Below are positions 35,894 through 45,500 of a stretch of DNA of 64,000 nucleotides, piece after piece (position 1 is the first letter of the stretch; every line of letters starts with the position of its first letter). Position numbers and translations under genes: made by a program. The notes beneath the pieces were generated by a model that was not told the origin of the DNA, made no database searches, and was given only the letters and a program-made list of their open reading frames with translations. Origin of the DNA: Dissulfuribacter thermophilus (GTDB lineage Bacteria; Desulfobacterota; Dissulfuribacteria; Dissulfuribacterales; Dissulfuribacteraceae). The DNA is taken from assembly GCF_001687335.1 (NCBI RefSeq), contig NZ_MAGO01000004.1, positions 62,001 through 126,000 of the forward strand. Direction: 5' to 3'.

Positions 35894-36418
35894 ATGGAGG
35901 CTGAGCAGGGAAACTGGTTTGCAGTAAGGACAAAACCCAGAAAAGAGCTATATGCCAAGACAAACTTTGAATGCCAGGGCTATCGTGTCTACCTCCCCAT
36001 GTGCCGAACATGGCGAAGTTCTGCTAGGCGAAGGGAAAGAGTTATAAGGCCCTTTTTCCCTGGATATCTCTTTTTATATCTACTTCCCCACGAACAAAAC
36101 TGGGTTTCCATAAATAGCACCTTTGGAGCAATAGGGGCAGTGAGATTTGGTAATTTCTATCCGCCGGTTCCAGAATATCTCATCAATGCCCTGAGGCAAA
36201 GGGAAGCAGACTCTGGGATCATCGAGCTTGCCCCAAGGCGGTCCTCTCCATTCAAAAAAGGCCAGAAAGTAACGGTCATGATAGGGGAATCCGTGGTTTC
36301 CGGTCTTTTTCAAGAAATGCACGACGACAACCGCGCAATTGTGCTGCTTAACATTTTGAAGCAACAGATCAAGGCAAGGGTGCCCATTGAGGCAGTTACC
36401 ACATATGCCGTTGCCTAG
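35894..36418 (+). CDS. NusG/RfaH-family transcription antiterminator
   Basis: A 174-residue specialised NusG paralogue with the N-terminal NGN domain (WFAVRTKPRKELYAKTNFECQGY, then RPFFPGYLFLYL) and a C-terminal KOW-like domain (PFKKGQKVTVMIGESVVSGLF, about 115-135). RfaH and its relatives LoaP and UpxY ride on RNA polymerase through long polysaccharide operons, preventing early termination. The ATG at 35894 with GGAG 7 bases upstream is taken; an earlier in-frame ATG would lie inside galU. Its place within the locus fits a local activator. No classical ops element was found upstream of the operon. Confidence 0.88.
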   Translation: MEAEQGNWFAVRTKPRKELYAKTNFECQGYRVYLPMCRTWRSSARRRERVIRPFFPGYLFLYLLPHEQNWVSINSTFGAIGAVRFGNFYPPVPEYLINALRQREADSGIIELAPRRSSPFKKGQKVTVMIGESVVSGLFQEMHDDNRAIVLLNILKQQIKARVPIEAVTTYAVA

Positions 36419-36453
36419 CACTTCGCCACAATCTGGAATGACTTGGATTTTTT

Positions 36454-36817
36454 AATCCGGATTATGAACTTCAAATGCCTGAGATTTATCACGGATTGAA
36501 CTTCACCTTTTGGGTGAAGACACAATGGGCAAAATGCATGCTGACTGTACAATAATTCGTAAAAATTACTTTCTTCTGGGATTTGCAGTCTATAATCCGG
36601 GTTTAACTGCTTGACATAAACACTTAGTCCTATTATTAACTTATGTGTTTTGTTGATGTGTGCAATTGCCATTCTTATGGCGGTAGCCTGTCCTTTTGGT
36701 GGGTATGATTCGTCTTGATTATCCTATCTCTTAGATTTTCCCTTAACTGATATGAAATTTTTCATAAGCCATTATTCATCACTCATTCTCAGGCATTTGA
36801 AGTGCATAATTTGGATT
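36454..36817. mobile_element. 364-bp non-coding segment bounded by about 31-bp imperfect inverted repeats (MITE-like)
   Basis: Bases 36454-36484 (AATCC..ATTATG.ACTTCAAATGCCTGAGA pattern) recur in reverse complement at 36787-36817 with about three mismatches. The interior has no convincing gene. A partial third copy of the end (TATAATCCGGGTTTAAC) is inside near 36590. This is the structure of a miniature inverted-repeat element or of a worn-out insertion sequence. It fills the gap between the RfaH-like gene and gmd. No clear target duplication was identified. Confidence 0.6.
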
Positions 36818-36871
36818 TTAGTATTAAGTTCTTTATAGCTTATAAAAAAATGTTCTTTTGAGGGATAACTC

Positions 36872-38008
36872 ATGAATAAAAAAGCACTAATCACAGGGAT
36901 TACTGGCCAGGATGGGGCCTATTTGGCTGAATTTCTCCTTGAGAAAGGTTATGAAGTACACGGCATAAAACGGCGAACATCTCTCTTTAACACCGATAGA
37001 ATTGATCATTTATACCAAGATCCCCATGAAGAGGATCGCAGATTCATCCTTCATCATGGGGACATGACGGATTCTTCCAGTCTCATTCGGATCATTCAGA
37101 GGGTTCAACCAGATGAGATTTACAACCTGGCAGCACAATCCCATGTGGCAGTCTCTTTTGAAGAGCCGGAATACACAGCCAATTCAGATGCCCTTGGGAC
37201 CCTACGCCTTTTGGAGGCAATAAGAATACTCAACCTGACAGACAAAACCAGGTTCTATCAGGCCTCTACATCAGAGCTATTTGGAAAGGTCCAAGAGGTT
37301 CCGCAAACAGAAAAGACGCCATTTTATCCCCGCTCCCCATATGCCGTTGCCAAACTCTATGCCTATTGGATCGTCGTCAATTACAGAGAGGCATACGGCA
37401 TGTATGCATGTAATGGCATCCTATTCAACCATGAATCCCCAATCCGTGGGGAAACCTTTGTTACAAGAAAGATTACTCGTGCCCTTGCCCGTATAGTTCT
37501 AGGACTTCAAGATTGCCTGTATCTGGGCAACCTGGATGCCAAACGCGACTGGGGCCATGCAAAAGATTATGTTGAGATGCAATGGCTCATGCTCCAGCAA
37601 GACGAACCAGATGACTTTGTCATAGCCACTGGTGAGCAACACAGCGTGAGGGAGTTTGTGGAACTGGCTGCCAAAGAACTGGGCATAATTTTAAGGTGGG
37701 AAGGTGCTGGAATCGACGAAGTTGGCATTATCGAGGAATTGAGGCCTGAAGAATCGGGCATAGATCTGAAGAAATCGGGCCTAAAGCCTGGAAAGACCAT
37801 AGTGAGGGTAGATCCGCGCTATTTTAGGCCAACAGAGGTAGAAACGCTTTTAGGAAATCCTGAAAAGGCAAGAAAAAAGCTAGGCTGGAGGCCCCGCATA
37901 ACCTTTAATGAACTCGTAAAGGAAATGGTGCGCTCAGATCTGGAAGAGGCCCGACGCGACGCCCTCTGCAGAGACAAGGGCTTTAAGACGTTCAACCACC
38001 ACGAATAA
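36872..38008 (+). CDS. gmd: GDP-mannose 4,6-dehydratase
   Basis: A 378-residue short-chain dehydrogenase that converts GDP-mannose to GDP-4-dehydro-6-deoxy-mannose, the precursor of fucose, rhamnose or perosamine units. Seen are the NAD(P)-binding [15 protein letters not shown], the catalytic Thr/Ser region ([10 protein letters not shown]), the YxxxK motif ([12 protein letters not shown]) and substrate-binding [23 protein letters not shown] seven bases upstream supports the start. No GDP-fucose synthase or Rmd gene follows, so the final sugar is unclear; the finishing enzyme may be elsewhere or was lost through the insertion events just downstream. Confidence 0.95.
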   Translation: MNKKALITGITGQDGAYLAEFLLEKGYEVHGIKRRTSLFNTDRIDHLYQDPHEEDRRFILHHGDMTDSSSLIRIIQRVQPDEIYNLAAQSHVAVSFEEPEYTANSDALGTLRLLEAIRILNLTDKTRFYQASTSELFGKVQEVPQTEKTPFYPRSPYAVAKLYAYWIVVNYREAYGMYACNGILFNHESPIRGETFVTRKITRALARIVLGLQDCLYLGNLDAKRDWGHAKDYVEMQWLMLQQDEPDDFVIATGEQHSVREFVELAAKELGIILRWEGAGIDEVGIIEELRPEESGIDLKKSGLKPGKTIVRVDPRYFRPTEVETLLGNPEKARKKLGWRPRITFNELVKEMVRSDLEEARRDALCRDKGFKTFNHHE

Positions 38009-38126
38009 GTGGCTAATGTCTTTCGCTATAAAAATTTGACAGCCCTCAACCCATACACACGATAGTCGTTAATAAACGAAAATGACTGCACAAAGGCACA
38101 ATAGTGCATATTTACCCTGTATAGAG

Positions 38127-39063
38127 GGTTCAACAAGATAGGTGAAAATGGTATTCCCCTAAAACGCTTTAAAAAATTGTAGGAAAATATTCAGGCCTAT
38201 CTTACAGAAGATAAGTATAATAATAATAGAAAGGCAAATGCAGGGCGTAGACCATTTGGCGTGGTGCTCCTTGTTAAGATTTTGATCTGTAATCCTCGTA
38301 CAATCTTTCAGACGATGCCACAGTGGCCCAGTTGTTGGACCGTCTTTCATTTAAGCATAGGCGACTGGGTACCAGATGCTAAGAGGATATGGCTTTTCAG
38401 GGAGCACCTAAAAGAAGCTTGTTTACTACGTGAGGGATCTTTTCAAGCAGTTTGACAACTAGGTGTGGTACATGGTTTTGAGGACCGTAAGGGCCAAATA
38501 GTAAATGCCAGAATAGTATCTGTGCCAAAACAGAGAAATATTCATGAGTGAAATGCCAAGCCAAAGAGAGGAAAAAATAAGCTTGGCAGGTCCGAGGGAA
38601 AGAGCAGCCAGAAAGACACAGACGCTCAATGGACCTAAAAGGATGGAAGAGCGTATTTTGGATACAAGAATCATATTTCCATAGATGTAGAGCATGAATT
38701 TGTGCGAAAATTTATAGTTACGGATGCATCCGTACATGATAACCAAGTATTTTAAGGAAATTTTAGTTGACCAAAACACAAGTTACAGGGGATGATGGGC
38801 TGACTCTGCCTATCAAAGTCTTGAGAATCTTTCGCTCATCTGCTTGAAAGGATTTATCAAGCGTATCCAACGCAAGGGATGTCGCTATAGCAGCGCTAAC
38901 CAAAATAGGAAATAGGACGGCCTGAAAATGAAACCATGTCTAAGATACAAGCTAGGATAGACATGTATTTCGAGACCAGCTTCAGCGAGCAGGAAACCTG
39001 ATCGTGCGCACCATAGATTTGGCGCGAGCTTGGATCAAGATATGGTTAAAGAATTTATCCTAA
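38127..39063 (+). pseudogene. Heavily decayed IS5-family transposase copy
   Basis: Base-level similarity to the better preserved copy at 41871-42891 runs along the whole length. Examples are CAGACGATGCCACAG.GGCCCAG, GGACCGTCTTTC, ATTTTGG.TACAAGAA and GGATCAAGATA.. near the end. The reading frame is broken by many stops and indels, so no product is expected. It belongs to the IS5-family DDE transposases. The roughly 390 bases after it, up to the Wzx gene, contain no gene but include a repeat shared with 43052-43118. Confidence 0.85.
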
Positions 39064-39157
39064 CAGCTTTCTTGCGTCTAGGGCCAGATAATATTGGATT
39101 TAAAGTGGAAATAGGTCCCTTGAAAATAATAAATGAGTCCAGACAATATAAAATGAC

Positions 39158-39225
39158 AAATTTCAAAATGAAAACCTTCTATGGTATTTGAATAAAATCT
39201 GTAAAATAAATGCCTAGAGGTACTC
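39158..39225. repeat. Post-insertion repeat, first copy
   Basis: The block GAAAACCTTCTATG..TTTGAA.AAAATCTG.AAAAT.AAT..CCT..AG.TAC also occurs at 43052-43118. In both places it lies 100-170 bases downstream of an IS5-family copy. It may be part of the element's flank or of an older duplication. Confidence 0.55.
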
Positions 39226-39452
39226 TTCCTAGAGCGATAGCTGAAACCAGAACCTTTATAAAAAAGCCATATCAAATGCCGAATAAACCAAAGGGCGGTA
39301 GATAATACGTTACCTCTTCACACTGATGGCACGTTCTTGCTACTAACGAAAAAGCACGACTTCATAAACACCATCTTCCAAAAGAGGAAAAAACTCTGAA
39401 GCAGAGAATAATTTTTGAGTGCCTCAAAAAGTTTATCGTAGAGGTAAAATAA

Positions 39453-40718
39453 TTGTTTCAAAAAGTTCAAGTTTTATTGCAGGAAGAAGAGAAAAAAAGA
39501 ATTCTATCGAATTTTTTATCTCTTTTGGTACTCCAAAGTGCGAATTTCCTTTTACCACTAATAATACTACCATATTTAGTACGTACATTGGAACCTGAAA
39601 AATTTGGTTTGATCATGTTTGCTCAAGCATTCATTACTTATTTTACAATTTTTACTGACTATGGATTTAATCTTTCTGCTACGAGAGAAATTTCCATTGC
39701 AAGAGAAAATAAAGAAAAAATTTCAAAAATTTTTTCAGCTGTGATGTTAATTAAAATTATTCTTTTAATTATATCTTTTTTGCTATTATCCGCAATTGTG
39801 TTCAGTTTTACCAGATTTAAGGAAGATCGGTTAGTTTTTATTTTTACTTTTGGAATAGTTTTGGGACAAACAATTTTTCCTGTATGGTTCTTTCAAGGCA
39901 TAGAAAGAATGAAGTATATTACTATCTTAAATATTATTGCAAAATTAATCTTTATGATTGCAATCTTTCTTGTTGTTCACCAAACATCAGATTATTTATA
40001 TGTACCAATTCTTAACTCCATGGGATATATTATTGCTGGTTTAATCTCTTTATATATAATATTTTCACACTTTGATATTCAACTACACAAACCCAAAAAG
40101 TCAATGCTAATCAGATTATTCAAGGAAAGCACTCAGTTATTTTTTTCTAACCTATCAGTGACACTTTTTACCATAAGCAATACATTTATACTTGGTCTTT
40201 TAACCAATAATACCATCGTTGGCGTTTATGCTAGTATAGAAAGAGTTATTATCGCAATAAAAAATCTATATATACCACTCTATCAAGCATTATTCCCATG
40301 GCTATCAAAAAAAAATAAAAAAGAGATTGAGATATTCATAAGAAGATTAATTCCAATCATATTTATTATAAGTTTACTTTTTTTCATAATTCTACTATTC
40401 TTTGCTGAAGATATTCTCAATATACTTTATAGCAATCCTATAATAATACAACATGTATTGATTTTTAAATTCTTTTCTTTAATTTCAATCTTCGCCGCAT
40501 TAAACATGCTATTTAATTTGCTCTATCTTTCTTCAATAAGAGCTTATAAAGAACGTATGAACATAATGCTCAAAAGTGGTTTATATAGCATAACAACTAC
40601 TATAGTAATGACTTTTTTTTTTGGCATTTACGGAACGGCGTTCTCGGCAGTTTCTACTGAATTAGTTTTATTACTGTTTGGAATATACTATTTTACGAAA
40701 ATAAGAAGAAATGGCTAA
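39453..40718 (+). CDS. wzx: Wzx-type polysaccharide flippase
   Basis: A 421-residue membrane protein with about twelve to fourteen hydrophobic helices and the beginning typical of the polysaccharide transport family (LLVLQSANFLLPLIILPYLVR, EKFGLIMFAQAFITYF). It flips undecaprenyl-linked repeat units to the periplasm. Translation starts at TTG 39453 with GAGG eight bases upstream; no ATG is near. From here to about 48.8 kb the DNA is markedly AT-rich compared with flanking genes, a sign of acquisition from another source. The stop overlaps the next glycosyltransferase start by 8 bases. Confidence 0.9.
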   Translation: MFQKVQVLLQEEEKKRILSNFLSLLVLQSANFLLPLIILPYLVRTLEPEKFGLIMFAQAFITYFTIFTDYGFNLSATREISIARENKEKISKIFSAVMLIKIILLIISFLLLSAIVFSFTRFKEDRLVFIFTFGIVLGQTIFPVWFFQGIERMKYITILNIIAKLIFMIAIFLVVHQTSDYLYVPILNSMGYIIAGLISLYIIFSHFDIQLHKPKKSMLIRLFKESTQLFFSNLSVTLFTISNTFILGLLTNNTIVGVYASIERVIIAIKNLYIPLYQALFPWLSKKNKKEIEIFIRRLIPIIFIISLLFFIILLFFAEDILNILYSNPIIIQHVLIFKFFSLISIFAALNMLFNLLYLSSIRAYKERMNIMLKSGLYSITTTIVMTFFFGIYGTAFSAVSTELVLLLFGIYYFTKIRRNG

Positions 40719-41775
40719 ATTTATTATATTACAAACTGTTGCTACCGATTATAGGAAGAAATTATTTGATACTATTAACCAAAGATATGGAAATGATTTT
40801 CTGCTTTACGCAGGAGAAGATTATTTCGAACCAACTGTTAAAACAGATAAAACAATTTCATACAGAATCCCCGTCACCAACTATTATTTTTTTAATCGGA
40901 AAATATTATTTCAAATAGGCATGTGGAAAGATGCCCTAACCGCAAAAACTGTAATAATGGAAATGAACCCTCGTATTTTGTCAAACTGGTTATTGCTCAT
41001 TCTACGCAAAATAGCAGGTAAAAAGACTGTGCTATGGGGTCATGCCTGGCCTCGTAAGGGGAAAGACAGTATAAGCGATATCGTAAGACATGGAATGAGG
41101 AATTTAAGCAATACGATAATTACTTATACAAAAACACAAGCAGAAGAACTGCAGGAAAAGATGCCTAATAAAAAAATTGTTTATGCGCCTAACTCTCTGT
41201 TCTATTCACACGAAATGACGGTTTCTAAAAATATAGAACCGACAAATATTATATATGTTGGACGACTGACAAAAAAGAAAAAACCAGCTCTCCTTATAGA
41301 GGCATTTGCTATAGCTATAAATAAGCTTCCTCAACAGGCAAACCTAATTATAGTCGGTGATGGTGAAGAAAAAGAGTATCTTCAAAAATTAGTAAAAAAG
41401 CATGGTATAAAAAACAGGGTAAAATTATTAGGTCATATTAGTGATTATGAAAAACTTAAATCCCTATATAATAAAGCACTTTTTAGTGTGTCTCCTGGCT
41501 ATGTAGGGCTTTCAATAACACAAAGTTTCGGTTTCGGAGTTCCCATGTTGATTTCTAAAAATGAACCTCACTCACCTGAAATAGAAGCAGCCATTGAAGG
41601 AAAAAATTCTATATTCTTCAAAACCAATGATGTACATGACCTTGTAAAAAAGATATTATCTTTTTACAACAATCAAAAGCAGTGGATAGAAAAAAGAGAG
41701 CAAATTTGTAGAACATGTAAATTTAAATATTCTATTGAGTTCATGGCAAAAACTTTTTTTGATTTAAATGATTGA
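40711..41775 (+). CDS. Glycosyltransferase family 4 (AT-rich block)
   Basis: A 354-residue GT-B enzyme, translationally coupled to wzx. The C-terminal donor-binding domain is clear: NIIYVGRLTKKKKPALLIEAF, LIIVGDGEEKEYLQKLVKKHG, NRVKLLGHISDYEKLKSLYN and SVSPGYVGLSITQSFGFGVP, in which the usual E-x7-E is changed to a Gly/Ser-Phe pattern. The N-terminal half is less conserved. It should add a sugar to the lipid-linked repeat unit in the cytosol. The gene is followed by a decayed insertion element. Confidence 0.84.
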   Translation: MAKFIILQTVATDYRKKLFDTINQRYGNDFLLYAGEDYFEPTVKTDKTISYRIPVTNYYFFNRKILFQIGMWKDALTAKTVIMEMNPRILSNWLLLILRKIAGKKTVLWGHAWPRKGKDSISDIVRHGMRNLSNTIITYTKTQAEELQEKMPNKKIVYAPNSLFYSHEMTVSKNIEPTNIIYVGRLTKKKKPALLIEAFAIAINKLPQQANLIIVGDGEEKEYLQKLVKKHGIKNRVKLLGHISDYEKLKSLYNKALFSVSPGYVGLSITQSFGFGVPMLISKNEPHSPEIEAAIEGKNSIFFKTNDVHDLVKKILSFYNNQKQWIEKREQICRTCKFKYSIEFMAKTFFDLND

Positions 41776-41837
41776 CGATATTTTCAGGGAACTTCTAAAA
41801 ATTACGTGCATCATTTAGAGGTTCAATGTGTACTAGC

Positions 41838-41863
41838 CTCCTGAAAATACAAGATTTCAGGAG
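41838..41863 (+). terminator. Hairpin upstream of the IS5-family copy
   Basis: CTCCTGAAA and TTTCAGGAG form a perfect 9-bp stem with an 8-base loop, between the glycosyltransferase stop and the transposase start. It may end the upstream transcript or shield the transposase from read-through. Confidence 0.45.
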
Positions 41864-41870
41864 TATTTCA

Positions 41871-42891
41871 ATGAAGCTAATAGGAATGTTTGATCTACAT
41901 ACGTAGGTTTAGCAAGATCGATAAAAACGGAAATCCTCTTAAATGACTTAACGAGGTAGTAGATGGGGAGATATTCAGGCCCATCTTACAGAAGGTAAGA
42001 GATCCGAATAGGAAATCAAAGGCTGGCCGCAGGCCATTTGATGTAGTGCTTATGTTCAAGATTTTGATATTGCAGTCTTTGTATAATCTATCAGACGATG
42101 CCACAGAGGCCCAGATACTGGACCGTCTTTCTTTTATGAGTTTTTTGAATCTTAGTATTGGAGATCGTGTTCCAGATGCCAAGACCATATGGTTATTCAG
42201 AGAACGCCTCAAAGAGGCCGGCATACTGATGGATCTCTTTAGGCAATTTGACAGTTATTTAATAGAGCACGGTTTTGAGGCTCGTAAGGGCCAGATTGTA
42301 GATGCCAGTATAGTGTCTGTTCCGAAGCAGCGGAATACACGTAATAAAAATGCTGGGATAAAGAAAGGAGATAAGAATCCTGACTTGTCTGAAAACATGA
42401 ATAGGCAGAAAGACACAGAGGCTCGTTGGACTAGAAAACATGGGAAAGCATATTTTGGGTACAAGAACCATATTCCCATAGATGTAGAGCATAAGTTCAT
42501 CAGAAAGTTTGTAGTGACAGATGCCTCTGTACATGACGGTCAAGTCTTGAAGGATATTTTGCATGATCATAACACAAGCCGCAAGGTATGGGCTGACTTT
42601 GCCTATAGAAGCAGGAAGAATCTTTTGTACCTGTATCTGAATGGATTTAAAGAATACATTCAGCGGAAGAGCTGTCGGTATGCCAAACTGACCCAAAAAG
42701 AGAAGCGAGGGAACCGGACGAAATCTAGGATACGTTCCAGAATAGAACACGTATTTGGAGTCCACCTTCAAAGAGCCGGGACCCTGATTGTTCGAACCAT
42801 AGGATTAGCGCGAGCCTGGATCAAGATAGAGTTAAGGAATTTATCCTATAACTTGGATCAATATAGTCTACTAGTATCCAGAACGGGGTAA
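41871..42891 (+). pseudogene. IS5-family DDE transposase with broken N-terminus
   Basis: The main frame (from about 42046) encodes 281 residues of an IS5-family transposase: DARWTRKHGKAYFGYKNHI with a metal-binding region, VVTDASVHDGQ, and the Y-(2)-R-(3)-E-like region NRTKSRIRSRIEHVFG. Upstream, MKLIGMFDLH starts at 41871 in another frame. One extra base near 41901 and a TGA in place of an arginine-type codon near 41940 separate it from the rest (RFSKIDKNGNPLK-stop-LNEVV). The gene is therefore inactive unless a truncated product works. It is much better preserved than the copy at 38127, suggesting a later arrival. Terminal inverted repeats could not be defined. Confidence 0.82.
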
Positions 42892-43051
42892 TATGTTAGA
42901 AAACTTTCTCGGCTAGGCCTCAGTTAAAATAAAATGAGGCATGAAAATAATGAATCGTGTGGAAAAATTAATCTCACAGTGATGTACAGAAAGTTGTAGG
43001 ACATCTTTTTAGGCAAATTTATAAATAAATGAATTCCTAGAGGTACCCACA

Positions 43052-43118
43052 AAATTTAAAAAAGAAAACCTTCTATGTGTTTTGAACAAAATCTGGAAAA
43101 TGAATCCCTTAAGATACC
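43052..43118. repeat. Post-insertion repeat, second copy
   Basis: Matches 39158-39225. The tail of the unit (CCTAGAGGTACC) also occurs just before it at about 43035-43046. The repeat overlaps the first codons of the following Wzy-like gene, so its reading frame may have been joined to insertion-derived sequence. Confidence 0.55.
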
Positions 43119-44391
43119 AAACATTTTTAAGAAACAAATGAGCTCACTTGCAATAAAAATTCCACGTATTTTCTATTATCTAGGCTGCCTAACTATAGCT
43201 CAAATGATATTTAGACCTGCTTTTTCAACAACTTTATCTGATTATCTTTTTTTCATATCTCTAATATTTGCACTAATCAACATTACTATAAAATCAGAAG
43301 AAATAAAATATAATATCCCAAATGGTCTGACAATTGGCGTATATCTATTTCTTATAAATTTATTTCTGACATTGCTATTTGTTGATGATAGCCATCTTGT
43401 AAAATTTTCTACTATAGTTGCGGTAAAATTTTTATATCTTATTTTAATTTGGTTTTGGTTGAGTATGAATATTTTGCGAACCCCCTCTCAGGTAAAATTT
43501 GCCTTAATATGCTTTGGAATTTCGTGTGCCATTAGCGCTGTGTATGGGGTGTTTGAAAATCCACAATATTTATGGCAGCGGCCTAAAGGAATGGCTGATC
43601 ATGTTAACCAATTTGGGGCAACATGCGGAATGGGAACTATTTTGGGCTTTTCTTATTTGTGGAACACAATAAGGGACTTTACTAAGCAAAATAAAACTCA
43701 GCTACTCGTTTTTCTCTTTATATTTATAAGTTGTTTAGCCGGCCTATATGTATCTGAGTCGTTAGGATCACTACTTGCTGTTGGCGTTGCCCTATTAGTT
43801 TGGACAATATTAAAGGGGGCAAGGCTAAAGAAAATTATTGTTGTTAGCCTAGGAATACTTGCGTGCTGGATTTTCTTACTTCATCAGGCACAGTATAATA
43901 AATATTCCATAGCTCAACGTTTTAAACGTGAGACTAACTTAAATAATAGGAATGCGACATTAACCTCTCGCCTTCTAACCTATAGGGTAGCCCTTGAACG
44001 TATTTTCCATAACCCACTGATTGGCGAAGGAATAGGTAAAAAATTAAATGAAACCGGATATGAAGTCCATAATATTTTTCTGAAGGTACTTTTTGAATGC
44101 GGCTTTATTGCAATGTTTGGCTTTGTATTAATTTTATATTCATCTTTTAAACATTTAATATTCCTCTTTAACAATTCTCAGTCTACCGAAGAAAAACAAC
44201 TCTCAATTGCACTTCTTTTATGTTTTATAGTTTATTTTGTTATTTGCCTGAAAGAGCCTATTTTTTATAACCGTTTTGGATGGCTTCCAATAGCACTTGC
44301 TCTTGCACTAAATGATATTTTAGCCACTAAGGAGGCCCATCTGCATGCTAGACAACCTAATATTTCTTCCTCTGAAATCTCTTTTTTTTAA
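43075..44391 (+). CDS. Wzy-like O-antigen/exopolysaccharide polymerase
   Basis: A 438-residue membrane protein with about ten to eleven helices and a large periplasmic loop, ending with the Wzy_C region (ERIFHNPLIGEGIGKKLNETGYEVHNIFLKVLFECGFIA pattern, positions about 305-343). It polymerises repeat units in the periplasm, or ligates them. The ATG at 43075 lies in a repeat shared with 39158. The in-frame ATG at 43138 (MSSLAIKIPR) could be the ancestral start; neither has a strong ribosome site. The gene is in the AT-rich block, consistent with transfer together with wzx and its glycosyltransferases. Confidence 0.82.
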   Translation: MCFEQNLENESLKIPNIFKKQMSSLAIKIPRIFYYLGCLTIAQMIFRPAFSTTLSDYLFFISLIFALINITIKSEEIKYNIPNGLTIGVYLFLINLFLTLLFVDDSHLVKFSTIVAVKFLYLILIWFWLSMNILRTPSQVKFALICFGISCAISAVYGVFENPQYLWQRPKGMADHVNQFGATCGMGTILGFSYLWNTIRDFTKQNKTQLLVFLFIFISCLAGLYVSESLGSLLAVGVALLVWTILKGARLKKIIVVSLGILACWIFLLHQAQYNKYSIAQRFKRETNLNNRNATLTSRLLTYRVALERIFHNPLIGEGIGKKLNETGYEVHNIFLKVLFECGFIAMFGFVLILYSSFKHLIFLFNNSQSTEEKQLSIALLLCFIVYFVICLKEPIFYNRFGWLPIALALALNDILATKEAHLHARQPNISSSEISFF

Positions 44392-44429
44392 AGAAATGCT
44401 AATCACAAAAACTTTCTGGGAGGAATCTT

Positions 44430-45500
44430 TTGATTTTTATTGGCCCATTGCCCCCCCCCGTCCACGGCATGGCTGCGGCTAATCAGGCAGTTCTAGACCG
44501 CCTAGAATCCGATGGCTGGAAAATAGAAAAACTTAATACAGCTCCCCGAACGTTAAGCCGATCCTTATTTGCACGCTTGGGACGGTTGTTGCCCGTGCTA
44601 CGAGCATGGTGGCGCCTTCTTAGATATAATACTAGAAACCGAAAAACTGTAGTTTATCTGGCACTCGCAGGAGGATGGGGACAGCTTTACGATTTGATCA
44701 CGGTATGTATTTGCAGAGTTAAAAGAATGCGTATTGTCTTTCATCATCATAGTGTTGCATATCTAAACAAAACTTATCCCCTAACATGTTTAATAATTAG
44801 GGCCGCTGGCAAGGACAGTGGCCATGTAGTGTTGTGCGATGATATGCGAAAGGCTTTGAAGACCTGTTATCAAGCTCCTAATGTAGTAGTGTTGTCCAAT
44901 GGAGCATTATTCCCAATCGAAAAAAGCTCAGTGCAACGTCCAAAAGTACGCACAATTGGTTTTTTGAGCAATCTTACATATGAAAAAGGCGGAGGAATCG
45001 TAACTGCATTGGCTAAAGCTATAAAAGATCGAAGCTGGCCTTTAAAAGTTGTCGTAGCCGGCCCTTGCGTTGACGATCAACTTTCGTCCGAACTAAAAGC
45101 TGCAGAAGCTAAAGGCATTTTACAATGGATTGGCCCTGTTTATGGGAATGAGAAAGAAAAATTTTGGTCAACGATTGATGTTTTCATCTTCCCCACTCAA
45201 TATCAGAATGAGGCCGAACCATTAGTATTGTGGGAAGCCTTGGCAACGGGAACTCCAGTGATAGCCTATAGGCGTGGATGCATTGCGGAACAGGTTGCAG
45301 AAGCCGGTGTGATAGTTCCCATAAATGAAAATTTTATTGGCAAAGCTTTATCCGTTTTAGACTCTTGTATTAAGGATACAGCCTATTACAAGGCCCTATC
45401 CGAAACAGCTAGAAAACGCTATGCAAATGTTCGCAGACAGTGTGAAGCAGACTGGAATACTTTCAAGTTACTATTGAAGAGAGGCTTGGATGCCAATTGA
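44430..45500 (+). CDS. Glycosyltransferase family 4 with poly-C tract near its start
   Basis: A 356-residue GT-B enzyme. The start is TTG 44430 behind GGGAGG, giving MIFIGPLPPPVHGMAAAN, the typical N-terminus of a GT4 subgroup. The donor domain includes FLSNLTYEKGGGIVTALAKA, VVVAGPC and FPTQYQNEAEPLVLWEALATGTPVIAY with the E-x7-E pair. The PLPPP codons contain a run of nine cytosines (44451-44459); loss or gain of one C would shift the frame after residue 8. The stop overlaps the following acetyltransferase gene by 11 bases. Confidence 0.87.
   Translation: MIFIGPLPPPVHGMAAANQAVLDRLESDGWKIEKLNTAPRTLSRSLFARLGRLLPVLRAWWRLLRYNTRNRKTVVYLALAGGWGQLYDLITVCICRVKRMRIVFHHHSVAYLNKTYPLTCLIIRAAGKDSGHVVLCDDMRKALKTCYQAPNVVVLSNGALFPIEKSSVQRPKVRTIGFLSNLTYEKGGGIVTALAKAIKDRSWPLKVVVAGPCVDDQLSSELKAAEAKGILQWIGPVYGNEKEKFWSTIDVFIFPTQYQNEAEPLVLWEALATGTPVIAYRRGCIAEQVAEAGVIVPINENFIGKALSVLDSCIKDTAYYKALSETARKRYANVRRQCEADWNTFKLLLKRGLDAN

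Noticed and set aside
36415-36672. 85-codon minus-strand frame inside the inverted-repeat element
   Set aside because: Covers one inverted end and lacks any recognised motif or ribosome site; possibly a relic, but unsupported.
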